A stretch of 64,000 bases of DNA from Hyphococcus sp. (GTDB lineage: Bacteria > Pseudomonadota > Alphaproteobacteria > Caulobacterales > Parvularculaceae). The stretch is taken from contig JAJFGF010000022.1 in NCBI GenBank assembly GCA_021776245.1, positions 44,241-108,240 on the forward strand, written 5' to 3'. The notes under the pieces are model-generated. The model worked only from the letters and a program-made list of their open reading frames with translations. It searched no databases and was not told the origin of the DNA. Shown here in pieces: positions 18,834 to 28,924 of the stretch (position 1 is its first letter; every line of letters begins with the position of its first letter). A program made the position numbers and the translations under genes.

Positions 18834-20180
18834 ATGCGCCTGAGTCGTTTTTACCTGCCTGTCCTGAAGGAAACGCCTTCGGACGCCCAGATTGTCTCCC
18901 ACCAGCTGATGCTCCGCGCCGGGATGGTGCGCCAGCAGGGGGCGGGCATTTACGCCTGGCTGCCCCTTGGCTTTCGCGTGCTCAAAAAGATCGAACAGAT
19001 TGTCCGCGAGGAGCAGAATCGCGCCGGCGCCGTTGAAATGCTGATGCCGACCATCCAGCCGGCCAATCTCTGGCGTGAAAGCGGCCGCTATGAGGCATAT
19101 GGCAAGGAAATGCTGCGGATCAAGGACCGCGCCGACCGTGACATGCTGTTTGGTCCGACCAATGAGGAAATGATCACCGAGATTTTTCGCGCAGGCGTTC
19201 GGTCCTATAAGGACCTGCCGAAAATGCTGTATCATATACAGTGGAAGTTTCGCGATGAAATCCGCCCGCGCTTTGGCGTGATGCGCGGTCGCGAATTTCT
19301 GATGAAAGATACCTATTCATTTGACGTGGACGAGGCAACGGCGCGGCAGAGCTACAACAAGATGTTTGTCGCTTATTTGCGCACCTTTGCCCGCATGGGG
19401 CTGAAGTCAATTCCGATGCGCGCGGACACCGGACCGATTGGCGGTGATCTCAGTCACGAATTTATCGTTTTGGCGGAAACCGGCGAGAGCGCAGTCTTTT
19501 GCGATAAAGGGCTTATCGATATGGATTGCCCCAAAAAGGACATCGATTTCGACGGCGACCTACAACCGATTATTGATCAGTTTACCTCACTCTATGCGGC
19601 GACCGATGAAATTCACGACGCAGCCGAATTTGAAAAAACCGTTGCCGCCAATGACCGGCTCGCAGCGCGCGGCATTGAAGTCGGTCATATTTTCTTCTTT
19701 GGCGATAAATACTCGGCGCCGATGAAAGCGCTGGTTGCCGGCCCTGAGGGCAGGGACGTGCCGGTGCAAATGGGTTCTTACGGTGTCGGCGTCTCCCGGC
19801 TCGTGGGCGCGCTTATTGAGGCGTATCATGACGATGACGGTTGCAAATGGCCAATGGCGGTGGCGCCATTCCATGCAGGCGTCATTAATCTAAAGCCCGG
19901 CGATAACGCGGCCGATAAGGCCTGTCAGGAGATTTATGACGGGCTTGCTGCAGCCGGCGTCGAAGTTCTTTATGATGAAACCCGGGCGCGGGCTGGCGAG
20001 AAATTTGCGCGCATGGATTTGATCGGCCTGCCTTATCAGGTCATTGTCGGCCCGCGCGGTCTCGAAAAAGGCGAGGTCGAATTTAAGCGCCGCGCTGATG
20101 GGCTGCGCGAGACAATGGCGGTTGGAAAAGTGGTTGAAACCATCGCCAATGCGGTGAAAGCTGAGCTTCGCTATTCATAA
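18834..20180 (+). CDS. proS: Prolyl-tRNA synthetase (short alphaproteobacterial type)
   Basis: 448 residues, a class II synthetase charging tRNA-Pro. The short length shows that it lacks the ~180-residue INS editing domain of the E. coli type. Motif 2 region [21 protein letters not shown] and motif 3 [17 protein letters not shown] are visible. The anticodon-binding domain follows ([20 protein letters not shown]). Start at 18834 ([15 protein letters not shown]). Confidence 0.97.
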   Translation: MRLSRFYLPVLKETPSDAQIVSHQLMLRAGMVRQQGAGIYAWLPLGFRVLKKIEQIVREEQNRAGAVEMLMPTIQPANLWRESGRYEAYGKEMLRIKDRADRDMLFGPTNEEMITEIFRAGVRSYKDLPKMLYHIQWKFRDEIRPRFGVMRGREFLMKDTYSFDVDEATARQSYNKMFVAYLRTFARMGLKSIPMRADTGPIGGDLSHEFIVLAETGESAVFCDKGLIDMDCPKKDIDFDGDLQPIIDQFTSLYAATDEIHDAAEFEKTVAANDRLAARGIEVGHIFFFGDKYSAPMKALVAGPEGRDVPVQMGSYGVGVSRLVGALIEAYHDDDGCKWPMAVAPFHAGVINLKPGDNAADKACQEIYDGLAAAGVEVLYDETRARAGEKFARMDLIGLPYQVIVGPRGLEKGEVEFKRRADGLRETMAVGKVVETIANAVKAELRYS

Positions 20181-20296
20181 ATTGAGCGGTTTAATGGGCA
20201 TTTCTGAAATTTCGGAAAATTTACAACTTTTGCCGTTATTTTGCCTTTCCGCCAAACTAAGCTAGCACCGATCATGCAATCCGCCGCAGGAATTCA

Positions 20297-21586
20297 ATGA
20301 AAAGCAGGACTGGCGCGGCGACGCCGCCGTTCAATTTTTTCGAATGGATGGTCGCGCGCCGTTATCTTGGCGCGACGCGATCGGGGAAAGGCGTTTCGCT
20401 GATCTCGATCATCGCGTTTGGCGGCATTTCGCTTGCCGTCGCGGTGCTGATCATTGTCATGTCGGTTATGCAGGGCTTTCGCGCCAAACTGCTTGAACAA
20501 ATGCTGGGATTGAACGGCCATGTTTTTGTTCAAATGGGCAGTGCGGAAGACCCGGTCGACGATTTGATTGCAAAAATTGCAGGCGTGCCGGGTGTCACGG
20601 GCGCTGCGCCCCTGATCCAGGCGCCGGTTTATGCAACAACCTCGGCGGGCGAAGAGGCGGTTTTGGTGCGCGCCATGCGCCGCGATGACCTTCTCGAGCT
20701 CAGTTCGATTACCGGCGCCGAACAAATTGTCGGCGGATCGATTGACGGTTTTGGCGTTGGCAAAAATGGCGGCAGTGAAATCTTGATTGGGTCACGGCTT
20801 GCCCGGGCGCTCGGCGTCAGCGCCGGCAATGGGGTTACTTTGATTACCGGCGGCGGGTCTGAAACCGCCTTCGGGCGCATACCGGTGCGCTCAAAAACCT
20901 ATATTGTCGGCGCCATTTTCGAAGTCGATAACTCGCAATACGATTCGACGATCATCTTCATGCCTCTGGAACAGGCGCAAGTGTTCTTTTCCGCGTCTGG
21001 CGCGAACAAACAGATAGAAGTGCGCGTCGAAGATCCCGACCGGCTCAATCTCTATGTCCCGGCAATTGAGGCAATCGCCGAGGATCGATCAATGACTGAC
21101 TGGACGCGGATTATCGGGCCGTATTTTGAAGCGCTCAAAATCGAACGCAATGTGATGCGTCTGATCCTGTTGCTGATTGTCGCGATTGCCGCCCTCAATA
21201 TTATTACCGGCCTTGTGATGCTGGTCAAAGACAAGACCGGCGATATCGCAGTTCTGCGCACCATGGGCGCGACGCAAGGATCAGTGATGCGGATTTTCTT
21301 TATCTCGGGCGCTTTGATCGGCGTTTTGGGAACGCTGACCGGGGTTGTCCTGGGCGCGCTCTTCGTGACCTATATCGACGCCATCGAGAAGGGCCTGTCA
21401 GCGCTGTTTGGAACTGACCTCTTTAATGCGGAGATTTATTTCTTCCAGCAGATCCCTGCGGAAATGCAGCTTGGCGAAGTTGCTACAATTGCCGGCTGGT
21501 CGCTTTTTATGTCTTTTATATCGACAATCTATCCGGCGTGGCGTGCAGCAAGGCTCGATCCTGTCGAGGCGCTGCGATATGAATAG
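20297..21586 (+). CDS. lolC: Lipoprotein-releasing ABC transporter permease (LolC/LolE family)
   Basis: 429 residues. It extracts outer-membrane lipoproteins from the inner membrane and hands them to LolA. The N-terminus FEWMVARRYLGATRSGKGVSLISIIAFGGISLAVAVLIIVMSVMQGFR is followed by a large periplasmic domain (about 60-270) and three C-terminal membrane segments in an FtsX-like domain. Only one permease is present, so it probably acts as a LolF-like homodimer with LolD. A small NTF2-like gene separates it from lolD. Confidence 0.93.
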   Translation: MKSRTGAATPPFNFFEWMVARRYLGATRSGKGVSLISIIAFGGISLAVAVLIIVMSVMQGFRAKLLEQMLGLNGHVFVQMGSAEDPVDDLIAKIAGVPGVTGAAPLIQAPVYATTSAGEEAVLVRAMRRDDLLELSSITGAEQIVGGSIDGFGVGKNGGSEILIGSRLARALGVSAGNGVTLITGGGSETAFGRIPVRSKTYIVGAIFEVDNSQYDSTIIFMPLEQAQVFFSASGANKQIEVRVEDPDRLNLYVPAIEAIAEDRSMTDWTRIIGPYFEALKIERNVMRLILLLIVAIAALNIITGLVMLVKDKTGDIAVLRTMGATQGSVMRIFFISGALIGVLGTLTGVVLGALFVTYIDAIEKGLSALFGTDLFNAEIYFFQQIPAEMQLGEVATIAGWSLFMSFISTIYPAWRAARLDPVEALRYE

Positions 21587-21595
21587 GGGCGAGAA

Positions 21596-21976
21596 ATGAA
21601 CCTTACGGAAGAAGAATTCGAATCCTGGCTGCGCGAATATGGGGCTGCATGGCAGGCGCGAGACGCGCAACAGTTTTCGGCGCTTTTTGAAAATGATGCG
21701 CTTTACTATTGGACACCGTTTGAAGATCCCAAAAAAGGAACTGATGAAATATCTGGCGCCTTTGGCGCCGCCGTCGTCAATCAGCAGGGTGTGGATTTCG
21801 GCGCGCGGGTTCTTTATGTGACGGCGCAATTGGGCGCGGCGCATTGGAGTTGCGCCTTTACCAGGGCAGGGAGCGGCGTCCGCGTTCATCTTGACGGGAT
21901 CTTCGTTGTTCAGTTTGGCGAAAGCGGAAAAGCGCTCTCGTTCCGCGAGTGGTGGCATTCCGATGAAGCCGAGTAA
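21596..21976 (+). CDS. SnoaL/NTF2-like fold protein
   Basis: 126 residues with the look of a SnoaL-like domain: FESWLREYGAAWQARDAQQFSALFENDALYYWTPF, then a C-terminal strand-rich part ending FGESGKALSFREWWHSDEA. Such proteins are small alpha+beta barrels acting as enzymes or binding modules; no substrate can be assigned. It starts nine bases after lolC and its 3' end overlaps the first 14 bases of lolD, so it is embedded in the Lol operon. Confidence 0.75.
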   Translation: MNLTEEEFESWLREYGAAWQARDAQQFSALFENDALYYWTPFEDPKKGTDEISGAFGAAVVNQQGVDFGARVLYVTAQLGAAHWSCAFTRAGSGVRVHLDGIFVVQFGESGKALSFREWWHSDEAE

Positions 21977-22655
21977 TACAACAGCGCTGCATCTTGAAAA
22001 TATCGCACGCCGCTATGGCGATCTTGTAATCGTCGAAAAAATTGATTTCAAACTCGCGCGTGGCGAGACCATAGCGCTGCTCGGTCCGTCCGGGTCCGGC
22101 AAGTCCTCATTGCTGCATATTGCAGGGCTTCTTGAACAGCCCTCAGAGGGCGAGGTGCATATTGCCGGCATTGCGACGTCGCAACTCAATGACGCCGCGC
22201 GCACGCGTATTCGACGCGACACGCTTGGCTTTGTTTATCAGTTTCACCATTTGCTGCCGGAATTTTCGGCGATCGGTAATGTGATGCTGCCGCCCTTGAT
22301 CGCCGGCGTGAAGCGAAAGAAAGCCGAAGAAGAAGCTGAGAGATTGCTGACGACGCTCGGCCTTGGCGAGCGTCTCACGCACCAGCCCGGCCAATTGTCG
22401 GGCGGTGAACAACAGCGAACCGCTATTGCCCGCGCGTTAGCAAACAACCCTGATATATTGCTGGCCGATGAACCAACCGGTAATCTTGATCCGAAAACGT
22501 CCGATGTGGTCTTTGATGCGTTATTAAAGCTGGTGCGCGACGAAGGATTGGCTGCGCTGGTTGCGACCCATGATCATCGGCTGGCAAAACGGATGGACCG
22601 TGTGCTGGTGATCAAAGATCAGCGTCTGGTTGAAGTAACGAAAACCGTTGCTTAG
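21963..22655 (+). CDS. lolD: Lipoprotein-releasing ABC transporter ATPase
   Basis: 230 residues. Walker A GPSGSGKSS at 41-49, Q-loop FVYQFHHLLPEF, signature LSGGEQQR and Walker B ILLADEPTGNLDP are all intact. It powers lipoprotein release with the permease. The start at 21963 gives the usual length; the frame continues upstream to 21891 only because the previous gene overlaps. It converges on cfa with a four-base overlap. Confidence 0.95.
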   Translation: MKPSNTTALHLENIARRYGDLVIVEKIDFKLARGETIALLGPSGSGKSSLLHIAGLLEQPSEGEVHIAGIATSQLNDAARTRIRRDTLGFVYQFHHLLPEFSAIGNVMLPPLIAGVKRKKAEEEAERLLTTLGLGERLTHQPGQLSGGEQQRTAIARALANNPDILLADEPTGNLDPKTSDVVFDALLKLVRDEGLAALVATHDHRLAKRMDRVLVIKDQRLVEVTKTVA

Positions 22656-23875
22656 GACCTTCCCGCAGCAAGCTGACAAACATCGGTGGTGCCGGCTTTA
22701 AATCCGGCCTCGCAATAAGCGAGATAAAACTGCCAAAGTTTTTTGAACTGATCGTCAAAGCCAAGCGAACGGATGTCGTCCCAGGCGACAAGAAAGTCCT
22801 GGTGCCACTTATGGAGTGTGCGGGCATAGTCCTGTCCAAATTCACTTACAGATTGTAGGGACAATCCTGCTTTTTCCATATGGGATTTTAATATTGACGG
22901 GCTTGGGAGCACGCCGCCGGGAAACACATAGCGCTGGATAAAATCGGTTGATTGTGAATAGCGGTCAAAAAACCGGTCCGCAATCGTGATGATCTGCAAG
23001 CCTGCGACGCCGCCCGGCTTAAGCACATCGCGGACTTTGTTAAAATAGGTCTGCCAATATTGCTTACCGACGGCCTCAAACATCTCGATAGAAACAATCT
23101 TGTCGAATGTCTCCCTTACATCCCGGTAGTCTTGTATACGAAACTCAACTTTTTCGTTGAGGCCGGCGTCAAAAATTCTTTTGCGTGCGTATTCATATTG
23201 CGATGGCGACAAGGTAAGACCGGTGACCTTGGCGCCAACCTCTTTTGCTGCAAATTCTGCAAAACCGCCCCATCCCGATCCTATTTCGAGCACCGATTCT
23301 CCAGGTTTCAACTCTATTGATTTTGCAAGGCTGCGATATTTGTTGATTTGTGCAGCCGCAAGGTCGGTTGTGGATGGCGGAAAACGCGCCGAAGAATAAG
23401 TCATCGTCGGATCCAGCCATTTTTCATAAAAGCTGTTTCCGAGGTCGTAATGCGCCATGATATTGCGCTTTGATCCTGCGCGCGTGTTTTTGTTGACGGC
23501 GTGACGCAGATTATTCAGGAAATCGAGAAGCGGCGCGGCGCGAAATACCGACTGCAGGTAATCCGCGTTACGCGCAAAAACATAAAGACATGCCGCCAAA
23601 TCCGGCGTTTCCCATTGGTCGTCCGCATAGCTTTCAAAAAACCCGATATCGCCGCCGAAGACGGCCCGCTTTGCGAAGGAAAAATCCTTTATGATAATTG
23701 TCGCTGCAGCATCCTGCTCGTCTTCGCCTCTGAACGTCAGCGATCTGCCGTCAGGAAGGACAAAGGTCAGGGCGGCGAATTTGACATGGATGAGGCGGCG
23801 GCAAACCAGCCGGAAGAAAAATGGCGTTCCGGCCAGCACCGTATCGAAGTTCTGTGCAGTAACGTTCGTGTTCAT
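22652..23875 (-). CDS. cfa: Cyclopropane-fatty-acyl-phospholipid synthase
   Basis: 407 residues. It transfers a methylene group from S-adenosylmethionine to double bonds of membrane lipid acyl chains. The N-terminal lipid-binding half is followed by the SAM-binding motif VLEIGSGWGGFAEF, and NIMAHYDLGNSFYEKWLDPTMTYSSA is characteristic. A GTG at 23884 would add three residues. Convergent with lolD. Confidence 0.95.
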   Translation of the reverse strand: MNTNVTAQNFDTVLAGTPFFFRLVCRRLIHVKFAALTFVLPDGRSLTFRGEDEQDAAATIIIKDFSFAKRAVFGGDIGFFESYADDQWETPDLAACLYVFARNADYLQSVFRAAPLLDFLNNLRHAVNKNTRAGSKRNIMAHYDLGNSFYEKWLDPTMTYSSARFPPSTTDLAAAQINKYRSLAKSIELKPGESVLEIGSGWGGFAEFAAKEVGAKVTGLTLSPSQYEYARKRIFDAGLNEKVEFRIQDYRDVRETFDKIVSIEMFEAVGKQYWQTYFNKVRDVLKPGGVAGLQIITIADRFFDRYSQSTDFIQRYVFPGGVLPSPSILKSHMEKAGLSLQSVSEFGQDYARTLHKWHQDFLVAWDDIRSLGFDDQFKKLWQFYLAYCEAGFKAGTTDVCQLAAGRS

Positions 23876-24312
23876 CGCAGACACGTTCCATCACATGGCG
23901 TCGTTTTGTAGATATGATTTTTGTCAAACATCGCCAGCTTTTTTTAAAGATAAGGCGCAAAATGTGCGCCTCAATGCGGGCGCCGCCGGCAAAAGGCTGG
24001 GTTGGCGGGGTTTTCGGCAACACTGCTGTTCCGTTGCAGACTGTCACAGGTTGGCCGATCAGGCGCTGATTGCGCGTATTGCGTCATGGAGACCTCCGAG
24101 AAGCAGGTGCGCCGGCAGTCTGGAAAAGCCGGGCCTGGCGCGCTGATCCAGAATTCGCTTGCTGCGTGCAAGGCTCCGGCGTCCGCTATTCGCATATCCT
24201 AATCCAACAAACGATGAACCGAGTTTTATTCAAGGTTTTGATGCACCCGGGCGGCTGGACCGGATCGGTCGGAGCCGTTATGAATTCGCCTTTGTTGCGT
24301 CAGGGGAATTTT
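23876..24312. other. 437-base stretch without a confident gene
   Basis: Between cfa (leftward) and the next rightward gene. It must hold both promoters. The only clear structure is a hairpin, GGCGCA/TGCGCC (23955-23971), beside a T-run at 23939-23946, so on the minus strand it could be a stem followed by A residues; it is not a good terminator in either direction. An open frame from 24070 leads into the next gene but its composition does not look coding. Confidence 0.5.
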
Positions 24313-24723
24313 ATGAGTTTGGAACAGGTTCTTGCGTCATCAGGGCTTGGTTGGCTTGTGGCGGATGAGTTTTTTATCACACAGATCGGCGTTCTGACTC
24401 TGAGTGGTATTTTCTTCGTTGCCTCCCTCGCGCTGTGCATTATGGCGATGCGGGCGGCATCCACGGCAAAACGGGCGCGGAACGAGGCGCAAATGACCGT
24501 CGCCTCGATGCAGGATATGGCTGATGAGATGCGCCAGTTGACAGCGCAAGTAGAGCGCGCAAATTACGCGCAAAGCCACGCTGACCACGACGATGATGCA
24601 ACCGCAACCGGCGACAAAACTTCTCTGGACACTGATGAAAAAGAAATCGATCCGGCAGCTGAGGGTAATGCCAGGAAGGCGCGGCCATCAGCTCTGTTGC
24701 GCGGTTTCTTGAGCCGTCGCTAA
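24313..24723 (+). CDS. Hypothetical membrane-anchored coiled-coil protein
   Basis: 136 residues. One transmembrane segment (about 25-45, LTLSGIFFVASLALCIMAM) is followed by a helical stretch likely to form a coiled coil (AKRARNEAQMTVASMQDMADE) and an acidic then basic tail. No family recognised. The start at 24313 has a GGGGAA site; in-frame ATGs lie upstream at 24280 and 24213. Confidence 0.6.
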   Translation: MSLEQVLASSGLGWLVADEFFITQIGVLTLSGIFFVASLALCIMAMRAASTAKRARNEAQMTVASMQDMADEMRQLTAQVERANYAQSHADHDDDATATGDKTSLDTDEKEIDPAAEGNARKARPSALLRGFLSRR

Positions 24724-24766
24724 ACTTAGCCTGTTCAATGCTTCGTAATTAACGGCGGATTACGCG

Positions 24767-25720
24767 TTAAAGAACCCCAATCGATAAACAATCGTGCACA
24801 TGCACGAGCCCGATCGGCCGTTTCTTTTCAACAACGAATAAAGCGGTGATTTTATCACGGCTCATCAATGCAAGAATATCGCCCGCAAGTGCGTCCGGCG
24901 TTGCGGTTCTTGGCGATTTGGTCATCACATCAGCGGCGGTTTTCTTCGCCAGGTCAACTTCAAATTGACGGCGAAGATCGCCATCAGTGATAATGCCCAT
25001 CAAATCCCCACTATTATTGATAACGCCGGCGCAGCCAAAACCGCCGGAAGTGATCGATTTGACGACATTGGGCAGCGGCGCCGACAAATTGACCAAAGGC
25101 AACTTTTCAGGCCCGTGCATTAAATCCGTGACCCGGCGCAATGCAGCGCCAAGATTACCGCCTGGATGAAAACCTTGAAAGTCATCGGCGGTAAATCCGC
25201 GATTGCGCAATAATGCAACGGCAAGCGCATCGCCGGCCGCCATCATCATGGTTGTTGATGTTGTTGGGGCGCGGGTTTCACCACAGGCTTCTTTGGATTG
25301 CGGCAAGACCAGTGCAGCAGCGGCCGCCTTGGCGAGCGTCGATCCTTCAACGCAAGTGATTGCCGTGACCGGGATCGTAAATCGCGCTGCATAGGCGAGG
25401 AGATCGCGCAATTCAGCTGTCTCGCCCGACTTTGACAGCGCCAGAATAACGTCCTGGGACGAAATCATGCCGAGATCGCCATGGCTGGCCTCACCGGGAT
25501 GAACGAAACTCGCAGGCGCCCCGGTTGACGAAAATGTCGAAGCGATTTTGCGCGCGACGTGACCCGATTTGCCCATGCCGGTGACAATGATTCGTCCGTC
25601 AGCCGCGCCGAGCAGGCTTGCGACAGCGGAAAATCCGCCATTCAGGGAATTTTTGAGTGCGGTGAGCCCGGCTATTTCCAGGGCGATAACTTCGCGTGCG
25701 ATGTCCACTGGGGTCGTCAT
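24767..25720 (-). CDS. kdsD: D-arabinose-5-phosphate isomerase (KpsF/GutQ family)
   Basis: 317 residues: an N-terminal SIS domain ([35 protein letters not shown]) and two C-terminal CBS domains. It interconverts ribulose-5-phosphate and arabinose-5-phosphate, the first step toward Kdo for lipopolysaccharide. It is divergent from kdsA, the gene for the next enzyme, and shares an 88-base intergenic region with it. Confidence 0.95.
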   Translation of the reverse strand: MTTPVDIAREVIALEIAGLTALKNSLNGGFSAVASLLGAADGRIIVTGMGKSGHVARKIASTFSSTGAPASFVHPGEASHGDLGMISSQDVILALSKSGETAELRDLLAYAARFTIPVTAITCVEGSTLAKAAAAALVLPQSKEACGETRAPTTSTTMMMAAGDALAVALLRNRGFTADDFQGFHPGGNLGAALRRVTDLMHGPEKLPLVNLSAPLPNVVKSITSGGFGCAGVINNSGDLMGIITDGDLRRQFEVDLAKKTAADVMTKSPRTATPDALAGDILALMSRDKITALFVVEKKRPIGLVHVHDCLSIGVL

Positions 25721-25808
25721 CGGGTCTCCGGCTATTGGCGGTACTTGCCCCCAAGCGAGGCGCGGGCCATTTAAAGCCTATTCGCCGAAAACGCCACGGG
25801 AGCGCCTG

Positions 25809-26681
25809 ATGTCCGCTGACGAAAATATTGTTAAAATTGCGAAAAAAGGGGTGGAACTGGCTATTGGCAATCGACTGCCGCTGACTGTGTTTGCCGGCCC
25901 CTGCGTCATGGAAAGCCGCGATCACGCCTTTGAATGCGCGTCGGCGTTAAAAGAAATCGGCGTCCGGCTCGGCGTGCCCCTGGTTTACAAATCATCCTTT
26001 GACAAGGCGAACCGGACCAGCGGCGGCTCGGCACGAGGATTGGGTTTGGCGGCGGCGTTGCCGGTTTTCGCCGAGATTGGCGAGGCGCTGGGATTGCCGG
26101 TCGTCACTGATGTTCATGAATCCGCTCAATGTGCGCCCGTCGCTGAAGCCGTCGATATTCTGCAAATTCCCGCATTTCTCTGTCGTCAAACTGATTTACT
26201 CGTCGCTGCTGCAAACACGGGACGCGCGATTAAAATCAAAAAGGGTCAGTTTCTGGCGCCGTGGGATATGGCGAATGTCGTCGCGAAAGTGCGCGAGGCG
26301 GGCAATAACAAAATTTTGCTTACGGAGCGCGGCGCCAGCTTTGGGTATAATACACTGGTGAGCGATTTTCGCAGCATTCCGATTATGGCGCGGGAAACCC
26401 GATGCCCGGTGATCTTTGATATAACGCATTCTGTCCAAACACCGGGCGGCGCCGGCGCGACTTCCGGCGGTCAGCGCGAATTTGCACCGACGCTGGCGCG
26501 CGCCGCGGTTGCTGTCGGGGTTGCGGGCGTCTTTGCCGAGACCCATCCTGATCCGGACAAGGCGCCATCCGATGGTCCGAATATGATCCCGCTCAAACAG
26601 TTTGAAGCGTTCCTGAGGGACATCATTGCGCTGGACCAGATCGCAAAGGCGCGATCATCGCTGCATGGATATGCCGATTAG
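25809..26681 (+). CDS. kdsA: 3-deoxy-8-phosphooctulonate synthase
   Basis: 290 residues. It condenses arabinose-5-phosphate with phosphoenolpyruvate to Kdo-8-phosphate. Typical blocks are [51 protein letters not shown] and [11 protein letters not shown]. The start at 25809 gives the normal length; earlier in-frame codons lie inside the divergent isomerase gene. Confidence 0.96.
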   Translation: MSADENIVKIAKKGVELAIGNRLPLTVFAGPCVMESRDHAFECASALKEIGVRLGVPLVYKSSFDKANRTSGGSARGLGLAAALPVFAEIGEALGLPVVTDVHESAQCAPVAEAVDILQIPAFLCRQTDLLVAAANTGRAIKIKKGQFLAPWDMANVVAKVREAGNNKILLTERGASFGYNTLVSDFRSIPIMARETRCPVIFDITHSVQTPGGAGATSGGQREFAPTLARAAVAVGVAGVFAETHPDPDKAPSDGPNMIPLKQFEAFLRDIIALDQIAKARSSLHGYAD

Positions 26682-26687
26682 CGGCAT

Positions 26688-27557
26688 TTAACTCGTGGTT
26701 TTCAAAAACCCGGCAAACGCTTTCGAAAATTCCGGGTGTTTCAGTGCGAGCGAAACATTTGCTTTAAGCCAGCCCAGCTTGTCGCCGCAATCATGGCTGA
26801 CGCCTTCATATTCATAGGCAAAGAACGGCTGCGCCTTCATCAAAGCGTCCATGGCGTCGGTCAGTTGGATTTCGCCGCCGGCGCCGCACGGGGTTTTTTC
26901 CAGAAGGTCAAAAATTTCCGGCTGCAAAATGTAGCGGCCGGTAATCGCGAGATTGGACGGCGCTTCGGCGGGGGCCGGTTTTTCCACCATGCCTGACATT
27001 TCAAACAGGCTTCCGGAGCGATCGCCTTTCGGCGCAACAATCCCGTATTTATTGGTTTCATTTTTCGCGACTTCTTCGACCGCGATGATATTGCCGCCGG
27101 TTTTTTCATATTCCGCGACCATCTGGGCGAGGGCGCCGGGCGTTCCGTCAATGATGACATCGGGCAGGGAAACGGCAAAGGGCTCGTTGCCGATGATGTC
27201 GCGCGCGCACCAGACAGCATGACCAAGCCCAAGCGGCCTTTGTTGGCGTGTATAAGAAAGCGCGCCTGCCGTCGGGATGGTTTTGAGCACGCTGTCAAGA
27301 ATGGCTGTTTTCTTTTTTGCCTCAAGCCCGGCTTCCAGCTCGAACGCGTGATCGAAATAATCATCAATGGCGCCTTTGCCACGGCCGGTGACGAGAACGA
27401 CATGCTCGATCCCGGCTTCGAAAGCCTCATTGACCACATAGTCAATCAATGGCCGGTCGACGACCGGCAACAGTTCCTTCGGAATGGATTTCGTTGCAGG
27501 CAATACGCGGGTCCCATGACCTGCAACGGGAATGACGACTTTACGAACCGGTTTCAT
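26688..27557 (-). CDS. galU: UTP-glucose-1-phosphate uridylyltransferase
   Basis: 289 residues. It makes UDP-glucose for lipopolysaccharide and other glycans. The nucleotidyltransferase signature is present near the start (VVIPVAGHGTRVLPATKSIP then KELLPVVDRPLIDYV), with GLGHAVWCAR and a C-terminal DCGDKLGWLKANV. Start at 27557; the frame runs upstream to 27656 without support. It converges on kdsA with six bases between the stops. Confidence 0.96.
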   Translation of the reverse strand: MKPVRKVVIPVAGHGTRVLPATKSIPKELLPVVDRPLIDYVVNEAFEAGIEHVVLVTGRGKGAIDDYFDHAFELEAGLEAKKKTAILDSVLKTIPTAGALSYTRQQRPLGLGHAVWCARDIIGNEPFAVSLPDVIIDGTPGALAQMVAEYEKTGGNIIAVEEVAKNETNKYGIVAPKGDRSGSLFEMSGMVEKPAPAEAPSNLAITGRYILQPEIFDLLEKTPCGAGGEIQLTDAMDALMKAQPFFAYEYEGVSHDCGDKLGWLKANVSLALKHPEFSKAFAGFLKTTS

Positions 27558-27600
27558 GACTAAACTCACCCCATGACGCTGCACAGTCTGCAGCCGAAAT

Positions 27601-28773
27601 TCATTTCGGGCCGTTATCGTCAGGACTGGCGCTGAGATCAACCGCTTCCGATGCAAGCCGCATATTCAGATTTTCGACCCGCCTGGCGGCGTCTGCCGCG
27701 AGGTCATGGTAGAAAAGGTTAAAATCCTGAGGCCGCCAATGATCGCCGAACCAATGGCGGCGCTGGAGGAATTTCTGCTGCGGCGAATCGACCGCGAGAA
27801 TGCCGTCCCGGCATTGGGCGCCGGTCGCCGCAGCAATCGGCGGCGGTGTTTCTCTCATCCGCAACCCGGTGGCGGATGCGGCGCCAAGGTGCTCATTGGG
27901 ATCGGCCGATTGATCGGAAATCGTCCAGCTGATCGGATTGACGCACAAAATCTTGGCATTGGGCAGGGAGGTGAGCGCGCCGGCGGCGTTCCAGATGAGC
28001 GCTCGCTGGCGAAAGCGTTCCGCTTCTTTTTCAAAACCTGACTCAAGGTCTATGTAGGAAATAACGCAACGCACGGCGGTTTGTGATGCGCAAGGGGGTA
28101 TAGTCCGCAGCGCCTGGTCGAAGATTGAAACAGGCACGCCCTGGCGAATGATGTAAGCGGCCGCCAGATGGCGGCGTAAACCCTCATTGGCCGCGACATG
28201 ATATTGCAGCAGACCAAGTACATGCAGTCCGCCTTGACCGTAGCCTGCGAGAATGAAAGGCCGGTTGGCCGGTCGCACGGCGAGAAAATGGAGGAATGCG
28301 CTTTCAACATCCTTATAGGCGAGTTCGCGCGCCGCGAGGCCATCAAATTTGTGGGTAAATGAAGAAAATAAAGTCGCCTGACGATAGCGCGGGCCGTAGA
28401 CCGCGCCAATCCGCATAAAGGGACCAGCTTCATTTGGCGCCGCTGCCTGACGCAGGGCGGCGTCCGCAATGTTATCCGTAAGCGGTGCATTCCAGCGCTT
28501 GCTTGAGGCAAAGGTGGTGGAATGAACGTAAAAAACATCGGCCTCGCCGGCGGCAAGATCGTCTGGCCAAAGCGCCCACGCGCCTCGTGCGCCATAGGCT
28601 GGCGGCGGCGGCGGCGTGTCGGTTTGAAATGGGGTTCGCGGATTGAGCGAAAACAGCGTGATATTGTCCTGGAACATTACCGCGGCGGCCGCCAATAGGA
28701 CAGCGATTGCGAGGGCTGCAAAGCTAAAGCTTGTTCGCCAGGAAACCACAAAAACTCCCTTGTTTGCCCCCAT
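27601..28773 (-). CDS. DUF3089-type alpha/beta-hydrolase-like membrane protein, nucleophile Ser replaced
   Basis: 390 residues with an N-terminal signal-anchor (residues 12-34), so the bulk is periplasmic. The order VFYVHSTTF, then FILAGYGQGGLHVLGLLQ, is that of the DUF3089 hydrolase-like family. In most members the motif reads GHSQG; here position 179 is Gly (GYGQGG), so the expected nucleophile is missing. It may be inactive or work differently. Start at 28773 chosen because the signal-anchor then begins 12 residues in. Confidence 0.75.
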   Translation of the reverse strand: MGANKGVFVVSWRTSFSFAALAIAVLLAAAAVMFQDNITLFSLNPRTPFQTDTPPPPPAYGARGAWALWPDDLAAGEADVFYVHSTTFASSKRWNAPLTDNIADAALRQAAAPNEAGPFMRIGAVYGPRYRQATLFSSFTHKFDGLAARELAYKDVESAFLHFLAVRPANRPFILAGYGQGGLHVLGLLQYHVAANEGLRRHLAAAYIIRQGVPVSIFDQALRTIPPCASQTAVRCVISYIDLESGFEKEAERFRQRALIWNAAGALTSLPNAKILCVNPISWTISDQSADPNEHLGAASATGLRMRETPPPIAAATGAQCRDGILAVDSPQQKFLQRRHWFGDHWRPQDFNLFYHDLAADAARRVENLNMRLASEAVDLSASPDDNGPK

Positions 28774-28924
28774 GCGGCCTTTTATTCGCCGGACCGGGCC
28801 ACCATATTGATCCGCGAGCCTTTTTTGACGATTGCCGCAATTGTTAATTTGTTTACAGGGATCGGGCAAAATTGATGTTTAACGCTATAAGGATTATGCC
28901 CCGGACGGCAATAGCGATGGTAAT

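Noticed and set aside
23511..23911. Open frames opposite cfa
   Set aside because: They are antisense to a clearly recognised gene and show no family motifs.
24070..24312. N-terminal extension of the coiled-coil membrane protein
   Set aside because: The extra residues are not protein-like, and the ATG at 24313 has a better ribosome-binding site.
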